A stretch of DNA of 64,000 nt from CAYNRE01 sp964399535 (GTDB lineage: Bacteria; Planctomycetota; Planctomycetia; Pirellulales; CAYNRE01), in NCBI GenBank assembly GCA_964399535.1, contig CAYNRE010000071.1, positions 248,001 through 312,000 of the forward strand, read 5' to 3'. Of this stretch, positions 26,865 to 35,953 are shown one piece after another (within the stretch, counting starts at the first letter, position 1; the number at the start of each line of letters is the position of its first letter). The notes below the pieces were generated by a model, which was given only the letters and a program-made list of their open reading frames with translations, had not been told where the DNA came from and did no database searches. Made by a program: the position numbers and the translations under genes.

Positions 26865-27171
26865 GGCCCTGCGACCGCGCCGAGTTTCACGCTCCCCCGG
26901 CGCGGCCCCCGGTAGAATGCGCGAGGCCCGGGCGATCCATGGAGCCCGCATAATCGGTGCGTTCGCCCGCCCTGGGAACCGATTGCTTCGCGCGGCGCGG
27001 GGCCAAGAAACGGGATTTCGGGGCAGCTTGGCGCTGCTGGTGCCCGCCTGAGGGCCCGCCGCGAACTAGAGTTTCGTTGCCAGCCGGTTCAACGGCAGGA
27101 GGGCACACCTGGCCCTCACCACTCGGCTGGTCTACTCGTCTCGGCCGTGTCTTATCGTCGGGAGAAACTCC
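26865..27171. other. Intergenic region with a GC hairpin
   Basis: CCGCGCCG at 26875-26882 pairs with CGGCGCGG at 26898-26905 about 10 bp after the treS stop. It could end the trehalose operon, although no T-tract follows. No ORF is credible in the rest. Confidence 0.4.
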
Positions 27172-30100
27172 ATGTCGTTGTGCGCGAAGCCCGCTGCGCG
27201 CCCAGTTCGTCCCGGGCGGTTGTTGGAGCAGCTTGAGCCTCGGTTGATGTACAACGCGGTTCCGGTGGCCGTCGTCGACTTGCCCGATCAGGCAGCGGCA
27301 AACACCCAGACCGAATTCACGGTGACGCTCGAGAACGCGTCGGCGCAAACGACCGAGGTGGGTTACGGGCCGTATGTAGACATCGAGGCGCCGCGCGGAG
27401 TCCTGCTGGCCACGGCTTCGCAGGCTGGCAGTCCGCTCTCGTTACAGCTCGTGGGCGAGTTCAACGCCAACGGCGAGCTGGTTTACCCGGTTATCAATCT
27501 GCCCCGCAACCATCCGCTTACCGGCCAGCCCGTCACCGGTGGCACGCCGGGCTCTCGGCTCTACACGGTGCAGCTGCCCGCGACCAGCCTCTCTCCGAGC
27601 GACGCACCGGTAACCATCACGGTGGAAGCGCTTATTTCGCGGGGAGACGGCGCAACGGGAGACTCTCCGTTATTGCTGTGGGCTCGGGGAGGCTTTGCGC
27701 AGGGGAGCGATCCGGCCGACAACCCGCAGGCCGACCCCGCCATTGTCGGAAATCGCGGCGGCGACCTGATGCACATCAGCGGCGCGCTCGATACGGTGCC
27801 GCTGGACCAACAGCAACTGAACGAGGCCAGCTTTCAGTTGGTGTGGCAGCGGCTTACCCCCCAGGAAGTACTCGCGATCTTGGGAGATCGCAACTATCTT
27901 TCCCGGCTGCCCGACGACGTACCCAGCCATCTGAAGGCCGCCGGCGTGCTCGACTGGCTTTGGTACGACAAGCCGCTGGCCGACGGTACTTTGCAATACG
28001 ATCCCGACACCGATACGTTCTCCGGAACCGTGCTGAGCCGCGAACCCTGGCGCGTGGCCGCGGCGCTGGAGAGCGCTTTTGTCGCCGACCGCGCGGGGTT
28101 CCTCTCGCGATACCTGACCGCGGACCGCATTAACGAGCTGACCAACCAGCAGTCGACCACCGATACCTCGGCCGGCCTCGCGCTGACGCGCGGCATCTCT
28201 TGGCTTAACACGGGCGAAAACCTGTCGAACCTGGTTGCCACGGTCAACGTCGCCTATCGCAACGATCGCCAGGAACTGAACAAGACGCCGGCCCAGCTCA
28301 AGTTCTACACCGACGCCCAACCGGCGGGCGACCGCATCGTGCGCAGCATGGGGTTCGAGTACCTGCCCACCTGGTCCAACGGCAAGGTCAACCTGGGCTA
28401 CTACGACAACGAGGTATTGAACCAGGACTTCGCCCAGCCGGGGCTTTGGACCGACGCCTGGCGGCAGCAAATCGAAGTAATTTGGGACAACTACTGGAGC
28501 CAGTACCAGGCGCTGGGAGGCCAGATCGACTGGCTGGTGTTCGACATGGAGCGAACGCCGCTGTTGTACGACGTCGAGTTCGAGGATCCCAGCTACGTGG
28601 CCCAAGTGGTCGGCGATCCGCGCTTTGCCGCCCTGGCCGAGAAACTGGGCTGGCAAGACGACCCGCTCGGCAACTTTCAGGCGGCGCTCGGCGCTTATGA
28701 GACCGATCCGCGGGCATTCATGTTCCACGAACTGTTGCACGCCATGCGGGCCGACGACCTGAATTTTCTGGTCAGTATCGTGCAGCGTTATTTTCCCGAC
28801 GTAAAAGCCTTTGACTACAACCACGCGGCCAAGGCCCCCGGCACGTTTTCGGCCGGCGGATCGGGCAAGTATTACCTGACTCCGCTGGGGACCGGCTCGG
28901 TGGTCGGCACTCATTCGTCGATGCCGTTGTATGGCGAATTGCGCGATACCTGGATGTGGAGCCAGGCCGGCGGCACGAACGTGGCCCCTACTTTCGGCGC
29001 GCCGGGGCCCAGTTACCCGCTACCCCCCGACGAGCAGACCAATTGGAACGCGTTTTCCTACAACCTAATGCGGATTCGCTCCTCGGTCGCGGCCAGCACC
29101 GCGCCGATTGTCACCTGGCTCAGCTACAAAGACTTCAATAACCCCGACGTTTCGCAGCTCTACTCGTCCTCGCCCGATTCCAACCTGCTTTACAACAGCG
29201 ACCTGTGGTACGAACTGATCTTTCACGCCGAATTGTCGGGCGCCGAGATCATGTACTGGAACCGCAACGGCTCGTTCAACGACCTGCCGATGTCGCAGGC
29301 GATTTCCGAGGTTGACGGTGTCCTGAAATACAGTGGCATGCAGGTGATGCCCGGCGAACGAGTCGAGTGGAACGACCCCTACCTGGCGACTCGGGCCGAC
29401 GTGGGGGGGCGAATCGTGTGGCGCGTGACCCCCGATCCGACTCGCCCTTACACGATCATCACCGAGGGAAACACGCTGGTGTTCGACTTTGGAGCCAACG
29501 GCCGCCTGGAGATTCCCCGGGGCCAAATCGTTCCGCTCGCCAACCAGGTTTCTTCGGCCGGCTTCTGGGTATACCAGGCCAACAGCATCGACCAGTACCA
29601 GCTTTGGACTCAGCAACAGCCGAGCATTACGCCCACCCTGCCCGGCCTGATCGACCCAGATGCCCCGGCACCACCGGCCGGGGGTGGGACGATCCTGCCG
29701 GTGCCGCAGCCCAGTGCTCCTGGCTCTCAGGTCGGGAACTTGCCGCGCCCGTCGGGGGGCGGCCAAGCGGCCGGTGGGTCGAGCGCGGCACCTAGCAGCG
29801 CCCCCGCCACCCCCTTGCGATTCGCCTACGATAGCTTCCAGCTTGCGTCGCTTTCCGGCTGGATCGGCGCTTGGCGCGGCCCGAACCTGGGTCTAGGCGA
29901 TGGATCGCTCCGCGCATCGGAACCAGCCGTCGGAGTGCCGCGACCGCTGGAGGCAGCGCCCCAAGGCGTTCGCGAAGTAATTCACCCGGCTATCGTGACG
30001 CGAACGCCCGTCGCGACGCAACTCGACGCAAGGGCTGCCGTGTCGCTCGCGCCGACTTCGTACCGCGCACTGCACGACTCGCTTTCCAGCCTGCGCGAGT

Positions 30101-30585
30101 TGAGTTGGTTATCGCAGCAGCAGCGGCGCTCCGAATCGCCGGTGCAACCGGCCGCGGTGGGGCAGGGGGCCTTGGCCACGGCCATGCAGCTTTCCCAGCG
30201 CCACCTGGACCGGGCCGTCGATCGGCTGCTGAGCGAAGGAATGCTCGCCCACGTCGAGTCGTTGCTCGACGAGGAACTGGCCCGTGACCCGGGGCACCAA
30301 GATCGCGAGTCTCAGGGCAGGGCGGCAACCCATTCACCGGAGGAAGCTGGCTCGCCGGCAGCGAGCAAGGCTCAGCGTCGACAGTTCGAATTGCGCACGC
30401 CGCCGCTGGACGGCACCTGGCAGCCACTGTCGCTCGAACAGGCCCCGGCAGCCGGCTTGATGGCGGCTGACACGACCGGAAAGGGCGGTTCGTCGAGCTC
30501 GCAGCCCGAGGCTGCCTCGGAAGCCGAGCCTGGCGAGCCCGAGCCCGAGGCGCCGGTGCAACTTGCGGGGCCGGCGGGCGATTGA
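27172..30585 (+). CDS. Giant secreted protein with LEPR-XLL-type N-terminus
   Basis: The 1137-residue protein begins with a basic tract followed by LLEQLEPRLMYNA at about 17-29. This is a form of the LEPR-XLL motif found at the start of very large planctomycete exported proteins. An Ig/cadherin-like beta domain follows (about 30-150). Then comes a long alpha/beta region containing DWLVFDMERTPLLYD and HAELSGAEIMYWNR, which has the look of a TIM-barrel carbohydrate-active enzyme but matches no family I can name. A Pro/Gly linker and an Ala/Gln/Glu-rich low-complexity tail end it. It lies 353 bp upstream of the TolC/SecA-like island and might be its cargo. Confidence 0.65.
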   Translation: MSLCAKPAARPVRPGRLLEQLEPRLMYNAVPVAVVDLPDQAAANTQTEFTVTLENASAQTTEVGYGPYVDIEAPRGVLLATASQAGSPLSLQLVGEFNANGELVYPVINLPRNHPLTGQPVTGGTPGSRLYTVQLPATSLSPSDAPVTITVEALISRGDGATGDSPLLLWARGGFAQGSDPADNPQADPAIVGNRGGDLMHISGALDTVPLDQQQLNEASFQLVWQRLTPQEVLAILGDRNYLSRLPDDVPSHLKAAGVLDWLWYDKPLADGTLQYDPDTDTFSGTVLSREPWRVAAALESAFVADRAGFLSRYLTADRINELTNQQSTTDTSAGLALTRGISWLNTGENLSNLVATVNVAYRNDRQELNKTPAQLKFYTDAQPAGDRIVRSMGFEYLPTWSNGKVNLGYYDNEVLNQDFAQPGLWTDAWRQQIEVIWDNYWSQYQALGGQIDWLVFDMERTPLLYDVEFEDPSYVAQVVGDPRFAALAEKLGWQDDPLGNFQAALGAYETDPRAFMFHELLHAMRADDLNFLVSIVQRYFPDVKAFDYNHAAKAPGTFSAGGSGKYYLTPLGTGSVVGTHSSMPLYGELRDTWMWSQAGGTNVAPTFGAPGPSYPLPPDEQTNWNAFSYNLMRIRSSVAASTAPIVTWLSYKDFNNPDVSQLYSSSPDSNLLYNSDLWYELIFHAELSGAEIMYWNRNGSFNDLPMSQAISEVDGVLKYSGMQVMPGERVEWNDPYLATRADVGGRIVWRVTPDPTRPYTIITEGNTLVFDFGANGRLEIPRGQIVPLANQVSSAGFWVYQANSIDQYQLWTQQQPSITPTLPGLIDPDAPAPPAGGGTILPVPQPSAPGSQVGNLPRPSGGGQAAGGSSAAPSSAPATPLRFAYDSFQLASLSGWIGAWRGPNLGLGDGSLRASEPAVGVPRPLEAAPQGVREVIHPAIVTRTPVATQLDARAAVSLAPTSYRALHDSLSSLRELSWLSQQQRRSESPVQPAAVGQGALATAMQLSQRHLDRAVDRLLSEGMLAHVESLLDEELARDPGHQDRESQGRAATHSPEEAGSPAASKAQRRQFELRTPPLDGTWQPLSLEQAPAAGLMAADTTGKGGSSSSQPEAASEAEPGEPEPEAPVQLAGPAGD

Positions 30586-30938
30586 CCACTTCGGGGGGGC
30601 GATCGAGCCCCCGCGATCGGGTCGAGGCTGGCCATCGCTCGCGCTCGGCAAACTGCGCAGCTTAGTGAAGGATTGCGGCCGGCATTCCTAAAAAGGTTGG
30701 CAAACCTTTCCCGACCGGAAGGTTGGTCAGCGGACACCCCGGGCGGCCAGCCGAAATAGTTTGCGTAGAGGGAATTGCCGCGCGCGTAACTCGGCCCCGG
30801 GGGACCTGGCCGACGCGGCCAGCTGGTTCCTCGAACGAGCGCACCAGGCCGGGCCAAGGAAGCGCTCGCGGCAGCCGCGGCTCGTCGCTTCTCGGGGTTC
30901 GCTCGGGCGATTCGCCGACCAGTCGAGTGCCAGGGAAA
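30586..30938. other. Intergenic region before the export island
   Basis: The TolC frame is open upstream to 30723 but looks non-coding before the signal peptide. A GGGGGC-(6 nt)-GCCCCC hairpin at 30595-30612 follows the giant gene without a T-tract. No other feature is seen. Confidence 0.4.
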
Positions 30939-32891
30939 ATGCAGCGCAAGAGGCCCTGCGTGACACCGTTTCCGTCGCGACTCGCTGGCCGAGCGGCCCC
31001 GCATTGGGGAGGGCCGTGGCGAATCGGCGCGGCGTTGGTGCTGGCCGCCCTGGCACCGGCCGCGAGCCAGGCACAGCCGGGGCTCGAGCCCCAGACCGCC
31101 CAGCGCTTGGCCGCGGCGGCTCAATACGATGCGATCCAAGGTGCGCAGTTTGCCCCCAGCCTGATTCCGGCAGATTTCGTCCCCTGGTGGCAGGGTGAGG
31201 TTCTTCGCCGCCACCGCGTCGAGTCGACGCCGTATCCTCTTTCGCTCGACGACCTGGTCTTGCGCACTCTGCAGCATTCGTTGCGAATTCGAGTGCTGAC
31301 CGATACGCCGCTGGTGCAGCGCACCGCCATTGCCGAGGCCAATGCCCGCTGGGATCCCCAGGCCTTTGTCGAGTCGAAATACGTGAACACCAACGAGCCG
31401 GTTGGCAGCGTTCTCACCACGGGTGGACCGCCGCGCTACCGCGATAGCGACTGGACCTATTCGGCGGGGGTTCGCCGCAAGACTCCGACCGGCGGCCAAC
31501 TGGAACTAGCCCAGCGGCTGGGGCATCGTTCGAACAACTCCATCTATCTTCAGCCGCCGGACCAGGGCACCTCGCGGATCGCGCTCAGCTTCACTCAGCC
31601 GCTGCTCAATGGCGCGGGGCGTGCCTACAACCAAAGCGTGGTGGTGCTGGCCGAGCTCGACACCGCCACGGCCGAGGCGGTCTCGCGCGGCGAACTACAG
31701 AGCCACCTCGCCGAAGTGACAAGCGCCTATTGGGGCCTGTACCTGGAACGCGCCAATGCCGCGTTGCGGGCTCGGCTGTCGGCCGAGGCCGAACGTGTCC
31801 TGGTTGAGCTTGAGAGCCGGCGGGAGATCGACGCCTCGGCCAGCCAGATCATTCGTGCGAGGGCCGCCACCGAGAGTCGCCGGGCCGCCACGGTTCGGGC
31901 CGGCATGGCAGTCAAGAACGCCGAAGCCCGCCTGACGGCGCTGGTGAACGACCCCGAGTTGGGCGCCGTGGGCTCGGTCGAACTAATTCCACGCGATCTG
32001 CCGGCTCGCGATATTCCGCCACCGCAGATGCGCGACAGCCTGGTGCTGGCGCTCGAATCGCGTCCGGAGATCGGAGCCGCTTTCCAGCAGCTTCGCTCCT
32101 CGAGCGTGCGACTGCAGGTAGCCGAGCGCGAGTTGTTGCCGTTTTTGGCCCTGCTGGTGGAGACCTACGTGGCCGGGCTGCGGGGCCACTCCGACATCGG
32201 CCAGGCTTGGGTCGATCAATTCAGCCAGGGGCAGCCGAGCTACACGGTGGGGCTTACGCTCGACATGCCCTGGGGAAACCGTGCGGCAAAGGCCCGACTG
32301 GAGAAACAACAGATCCAGCGCCGCCAAATGCTGAACCAAATGCGGCAAACCATGGAACAGGTGCTGGCGGAAGTGGAGATTGCCACGCGAGAACTGGCCA
32401 CCGCTCATCAGGAAATGCAGGCCACGTATCGGGCCTTGGCGGCGAGCCAGGAGCAACTGCATAGCATGGAGGAGCGCTGGCGACTGTTGCCGGGCGACGA
32501 CCGTAACGCCAGCCTGTACCTGGAAGACCTGCTGGAGATCCAGGAACGATTGACGGCGGCCGAGTTTGCCTTTCTAACGGCCCAGCTTTCCTATGCCGGG
32601 GCCTGGATTGAATGGAAGCGGGCCACGGGGACGCTCTGGTGCCAGGCCAACGGCGGCCAGCCGATGCCGGCGCCCAGCACGCCCGGAAACTTCGGTACAC
32701 CCGGTACAGCCGCGCCTGGCTCCCCTCCGCCCCCTCCCGAAGCTGTGCCGCCTGGGCCCGCACAACGGCCAGGCCCTCCGCTTCCAGCCCCTGCGCTGCC
32801 GCCGCCGGCTTCGGTTCGGATGGTTCCGCGGCCCCCCGCTCCGTATCGCACGGGCTCCCGGATGCAGCCCTTGCCGTCAACCGTACGGTAG
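30939..32891 (+). CDS. TolC-like outer-membrane channel protein
   Basis: I start at ATG 30939 because a signal peptide then begins the protein (RIGAALVLAALAPAASQAQ). The 650-residue product shows two outer-membrane-efflux repeats. Each has long amphipathic helices and beta strands, for example SYTVGLTLDMPWGNRAAKAR, RLEKQQIQRRQML-type coiled coils and LYLEDLLEIQERLTAAEFAF. TolC-type trimers form an outer-membrane pore and periplasmic tunnel that docks on HlyD-family adaptors. A Pro-rich C-terminal tail of about 80 residues is extra. The next gene, a SecA-like ATPase, starts 45 bp downstream, so the two probably share a transcript. Confidence 0.8.
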   Translation: MQRKRPCVTPFPSRLAGRAAPHWGGPWRIGAALVLAALAPAASQAQPGLEPQTAQRLAAAAQYDAIQGAQFAPSLIPADFVPWWQGEVLRRHRVESTPYPLSLDDLVLRTLQHSLRIRVLTDTPLVQRTAIAEANARWDPQAFVESKYVNTNEPVGSVLTTGGPPRYRDSDWTYSAGVRRKTPTGGQLELAQRLGHRSNNSIYLQPPDQGTSRIALSFTQPLLNGAGRAYNQSVVVLAELDTATAEAVSRGELQSHLAEVTSAYWGLYLERANAALRARLSAEAERVLVELESRREIDASASQIIRARAATESRRAATVRAGMAVKNAEARLTALVNDPELGAVGSVELIPRDLPARDIPPPQMRDSLVLALESRPEIGAAFQQLRSSSVRLQVAERELLPFLALLVETYVAGLRGHSDIGQAWVDQFSQGQPSYTVGLTLDMPWGNRAAKARLEKQQIQRRQMLNQMRQTMEQVLAEVEIATRELATAHQEMQATYRALAASQEQLHSMEERWRLLPGDDRNASLYLEDLLEIQERLTAAEFAFLTAQLSYAGAWIEWKRATGTLWCQANGGQPMPAPSTPGNFGTPGTAAPGSPPPPPEAVPPGPAQRPGPPLPAPALPPPASVRMVPRPPAPYRTGSRMQPLPSTVR

Positions 32892-32936
32892 GGTTGCCGG
32901 TGGTGACAGGCGAGCAGGCAAGCGCGGGACCAAGGC

Positions 32937-34871
32937 ATGTCGATCGGGCAGACGCTTTCCCATTGGCTGCGGCGCCCGGCGGGCCCCTCGGCGGCCGATT
33001 GGCAACTGGCCCGCGCGGTTTCGGCCCGCCGTGACGAGCTAGCGCACTTGAGCGATGGCGAGCTTGCCGAGCGAGCCGCGGCGCTGCGTCGGCACGGGCC
33101 CGCGTCGCCTTCGGCGATTCCCTCGACCTCGGCCGCGCGCGAAGGATTGGCCCTGGCCGCGTTGGCGGCCCAGCGACGCCTGGGGCAATCGCCCTACCCC
33201 GTGCAACTCTTGGGGGCTGCGGTGTTAGCCCGCGGGGCGGTGGGCGAAATGCAGACCGGCGAGGGCAAAACGCTGACCACGGCGCTGGCCGCCGCGCTGC
33301 TGGCGGCGACGGGCCGAAGGGTTCACCTGGCTACGGTCAACAGCTATCTGGCCCAGCGCGACGCCGAACATCTGCGCCCTTTCTATGCCGCGCTGGGCAT
33401 CGGCGTGGGGCTGCTCCGCGACCGTGACACGCCCGAGGGAAAGCGCGCCGCCTACGCCGCCGAAGTCACCTACGGCATGGGCTACGAATTTGGTTTCGAC
33501 TACCTGCGCGACCAGCTTGCGCGGCGCGCGGCGGGAAACCAACCCAGCGGGCACTCCTTTCTGCGCCGCCTGCGAGGCCAGGTCGAGCCCGGGCCCGAGA
33601 CCGTGCAGCGCGAGCACGATTGGGCCCTGATCGACGAGATCGACGCGGTGTTGATCGACGAAGGCCGCACTCCGCTGGTTATTAGCGGCGGAGCGGGCCC
33701 TGCCGACGACGCACCGGCCTGGCAACTGGCCCGGGACTTGGCCCGACGCATGGTGCCGGACCGCGACTTCGCTATCGCCCCCGACCGGGCGGGGTTGTGG
33801 CTAACGCCCCAGGGGCAATCGGCCTGCCAGCGCGCGGCCGACTCCATGCGGCTGCGAGTGCGGCGTCCTTGGCAAAGCTATGTCGAACAATCGCTCCGGG
33901 CTCACCACCTCCTGGCCCGCGACGTGGACTACCTGGTCGACGCGGGCCAAGTCAAGCTGATCGACCAGCAAACCGGCCGCATCTTCGCCGACCGTACTTG
34001 GCGCGATGGACTTCACCAGGCGGTCGAAGCCAAGGAGGGCCTGGCGATTCGGGCCGAAGCGGCTTGCCTGGCCCGCATTTCGCGGCAGCGCTACTTTCGC
34101 CGGTACCGGCACCTGGCCGGACTGACCGGCACCGCCACGGGCACGGTGAGCGAGTTTCAGGGCATCTACCGTTTGCCCGTGTTCGGAATTCCCAGGGCCG
34201 TCGCCTCGCGCCGAGTCGAGCTCCCCGACCGGGTTGCGGTCGGCCACGAGGAGAAGCTACGGGCCGTGGCCGACGAGGTCGTGCTTGTGCACGCCACGGG
34301 CCGGCCGGTCTTGGTGGGCAGCCGCACCATCGCCCAGAGTGAGCAACTGGCTTCGCTGTTGCGCGAGCGGGGCGTGGTCTTTCAACTGCTCAATGGCCGG
34401 CAAGACGCGGCCGAGCACGAAATTGTTGCCGGCGCGGGGCAACTCGATGCCGTGACCGTGGCGACTAACATGGCGGGCCGAGGTACCGATATTTGCCTGG
34501 CTCCCGCGGCGCGCGAGCGAGGGGGGCTGCACGTCATTGGGCTCGAGCGGCACCGCTCGCGGCGGGTCGACCGCCAACTTTTGGGGCGAGCCGGCCGGCA
34601 GGGAGACCCGGGGAGCGGCCGGTTCTACCTATGCCGAGAGGACGAATTGTTCCGGTCGCACGGACCGACGCTGGGGGCCGCGCTGCACCGCTTCGGCCCC
34701 GGCGAGCTTCCGGCGCGGCACCCGCTGGCCGCGCGCGTGGCCCGGCTGCAACGTAAGGTTGAGCGAGCCGATTACCGGCAGCGGCTGGAACTGCTGGCCC
34801 ACGACGATTGGCTCGACACGTTGCTGGGCGACCTGGATGGCAGGCGGCCGGCCGGCGAAACCGACGCCTAG
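32937..34871 (+). CDS. SecA-type ATPase lacking the C-terminal third
   Basis: Clear SecA homology covers both halves of the DEAD motor. Walker A is MQTGEGKT at 105-112. VTYGMGYEFGFDYLRDQL lies near 177-194, and DEID at 233-236 is followed by the VLIDEGRTPLVISG segment. NMAGRGTDICL and RQLLGRAGRQGDPGSGRFY belong to the second nucleotide-binding half. At 644 residues it is about 250 shorter than E. coli SecA (901). It ends soon after the second nucleotide-binding fold, so the helical scaffold/wing region and zinc tail are missing or minimal. The preprotein cross-linking domain is also short. It is embedded among TolC and HlyD genes, so I infer a dedicated export motor rather than the housekeeping SecA. 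Confidence 0.85.
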   Translation: MSIGQTLSHWLRRPAGPSAADWQLARAVSARRDELAHLSDGELAERAAALRRHGPASPSAIPSTSAAREGLALAALAAQRRLGQSPYPVQLLGAAVLARGAVGEMQTGEGKTLTTALAAALLAATGRRVHLATVNSYLAQRDAEHLRPFYAALGIGVGLLRDRDTPEGKRAAYAAEVTYGMGYEFGFDYLRDQLARRAAGNQPSGHSFLRRLRGQVEPGPETVQREHDWALIDEIDAVLIDEGRTPLVISGGAGPADDAPAWQLARDLARRMVPDRDFAIAPDRAGLWLTPQGQSACQRAADSMRLRVRRPWQSYVEQSLRAHHLLARDVDYLVDAGQVKLIDQQTGRIFADRTWRDGLHQAVEAKEGLAIRAEAACLARISRQRYFRRYRHLAGLTGTATGTVSEFQGIYRLPVFGIPRAVASRRVELPDRVAVGHEEKLRAVADEVVLVHATGRPVLVGSRTIAQSEQLASLLRERGVVFQLLNGRQDAAEHEIVAGAGQLDAVTVATNMAGRGTDICLAPAARERGGLHVIGLERHRSRRVDRQLLGRAGRQGDPGSGRFYLCREDELFRSHGPTLGAALHRFGPGELPARHPLAARVARLQRKVERADYRQRLELLAHDDWLDTLLGDLDGRRPAGETDA

Positions 34872-35020
34872 TGCCCCGCGCAACCGGCCGCAAGGGGGCG
34901 GCCGACTTGCCCTGTGCGCGGGCCCGCGCGTGTGAAACACGCCAGCCCGGTCGCGGCCCGCCAGGTGCGCACACCATGCTTGTTCTCTCGGATCCATCAA
35001 CCTGCCCGCGAGTGAAAATC

Positions 35021-35947
35021 ATGCCCTCGGATAAACTCCCTGCACAGCTCGACGTTCGCCGTGTCGGTGCAAACGATCGCCGGGCGCACCGCTTTCCTGC
35101 GCGTCGAGCCGCGGCAGGTGTCTGGCAGACCATCCGGGCACTGGCCTCGATCGCAACGCTTGCGGGCCCAGCATCGGCCGCCACGCTCGACGGCTTCGCC
35201 GAGCCTTGGCACGTCATCGAGGTTGCCGCCGCCGAACCCGGTCTGGTCATGTCGGTCGAAGTCGACGAGGGAGACCGCGTGGCGGCCGGCCAGGTTCTGG
35301 CTCAGCTCGATCATCAAGCCTTGCTGGCGGCCCGCGAAATCGCCCGGGCGCGCAGCCAACACCATGCCCAACTCGATTTGGCGACCGCCGAGGTCGAGCT
35401 GCGAGGGCGGCGGCTTGAGAAACTTCGCGAGCTGGATCGCGCCGGGCACGCTCGGCCTGACGAAATCGACCGAGCCGAGGCCGACCTGGCGATCGCCGTG
35501 GCCAGCCAACTGGCCGCCCAGGAAGAGCAAGAGCTCGCCTCGCTCGAGTTCGGGCGAATGGAAACCCTGCTCCAACAGCGCACGGTTCGCAGCCCCATCA
35601 CCGGCGTGGTGACCGAGGTGCATCGGCAACCGGCCGAGTTTGTCGCCGGCCACGAGCCGCGGATGTTTACCGTGGTCGAGCTCGACCGGCTGCGGGTTCG
35701 CTACTGGCTATCGCCAGCCCAGGCCCGCGAAGTGCGTCCCGGCAGCCGCGTTCGGCTGGCCATTGCCGATCAGGCCGAGTCCGTGTCGGCGCTCGTTCAT
35801 TACGTGGCGCCTGTCACCGACGCGGAAAGCGGGACGGTGCGGGTCGACCTGCTGATCGAAAACGCCGATGGTTCGCTCACCAGTGGCCTGCGGTGCCTGT
35901 GGAACCTGGACGAGCCGGCCGAGCCGACCGGCCCCGCGAGCGAGTAG
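35021..35947 (+). CDS. Periplasmic HlyD/MFP-family adaptor
   Basis: Start choices are ATG 34976 and ATG 35021. I take 35021 because the signal peptide (IRALASIATLAGPASAAT) then sits near the N-terminus, although both have weak ribosome sites. The 308-residue protein has a biotinyl-lipoyl-like half (GLVMSVEVDEGDRVAAGQVL) and a long helical hairpin with AELELRGRR-type repeats. The second lipoyl half is VRSPITGVVTEV, followed by a barrel domain. Such adaptors bridge inner-membrane machines and TolC. Its partner pump is not an ABC or RND protein; the neighbours are a SecA-like ATPase and two other HlyD-bearing proteins. Confidence 0.8.
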   Translation: MPSDKLPAQLDVRRVGANDRRAHRFPARRAAAGVWQTIRALASIATLAGPASAATLDGFAEPWHVIEVAAAEPGLVMSVEVDEGDRVAAGQVLAQLDHQALLAAREIARARSQHHAQLDLATAEVELRGRRLEKLRELDRAGHARPDEIDRAEADLAIAVASQLAAQEEQELASLEFGRMETLLQQRTVRSPITGVVTEVHRQPAEFVAGHEPRMFTVVELDRLRVRYWLSPAQAREVRPGSRVRLAIADQAESVSALVHYVAPVTDAESGTVRVDLLIENADGSLTSGLRCLWNLDEPAEPTGPASE

Positions 35948-35953
35948 CTGCCG

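Noticed and set aside
26875..26905. Strong rho-independent terminators after operons
   Set aside because: Hairpins after several genes lack T-tracts, so only the one at 9857-9875 is listed as a terminator; others are mentioned as weak hairpins.
27670..28914. Long minus-strand ORF inside the giant secreted-protein gene
   Set aside because: It shadows a coding frame with coherent domains and has no start signal or recognisable fold.
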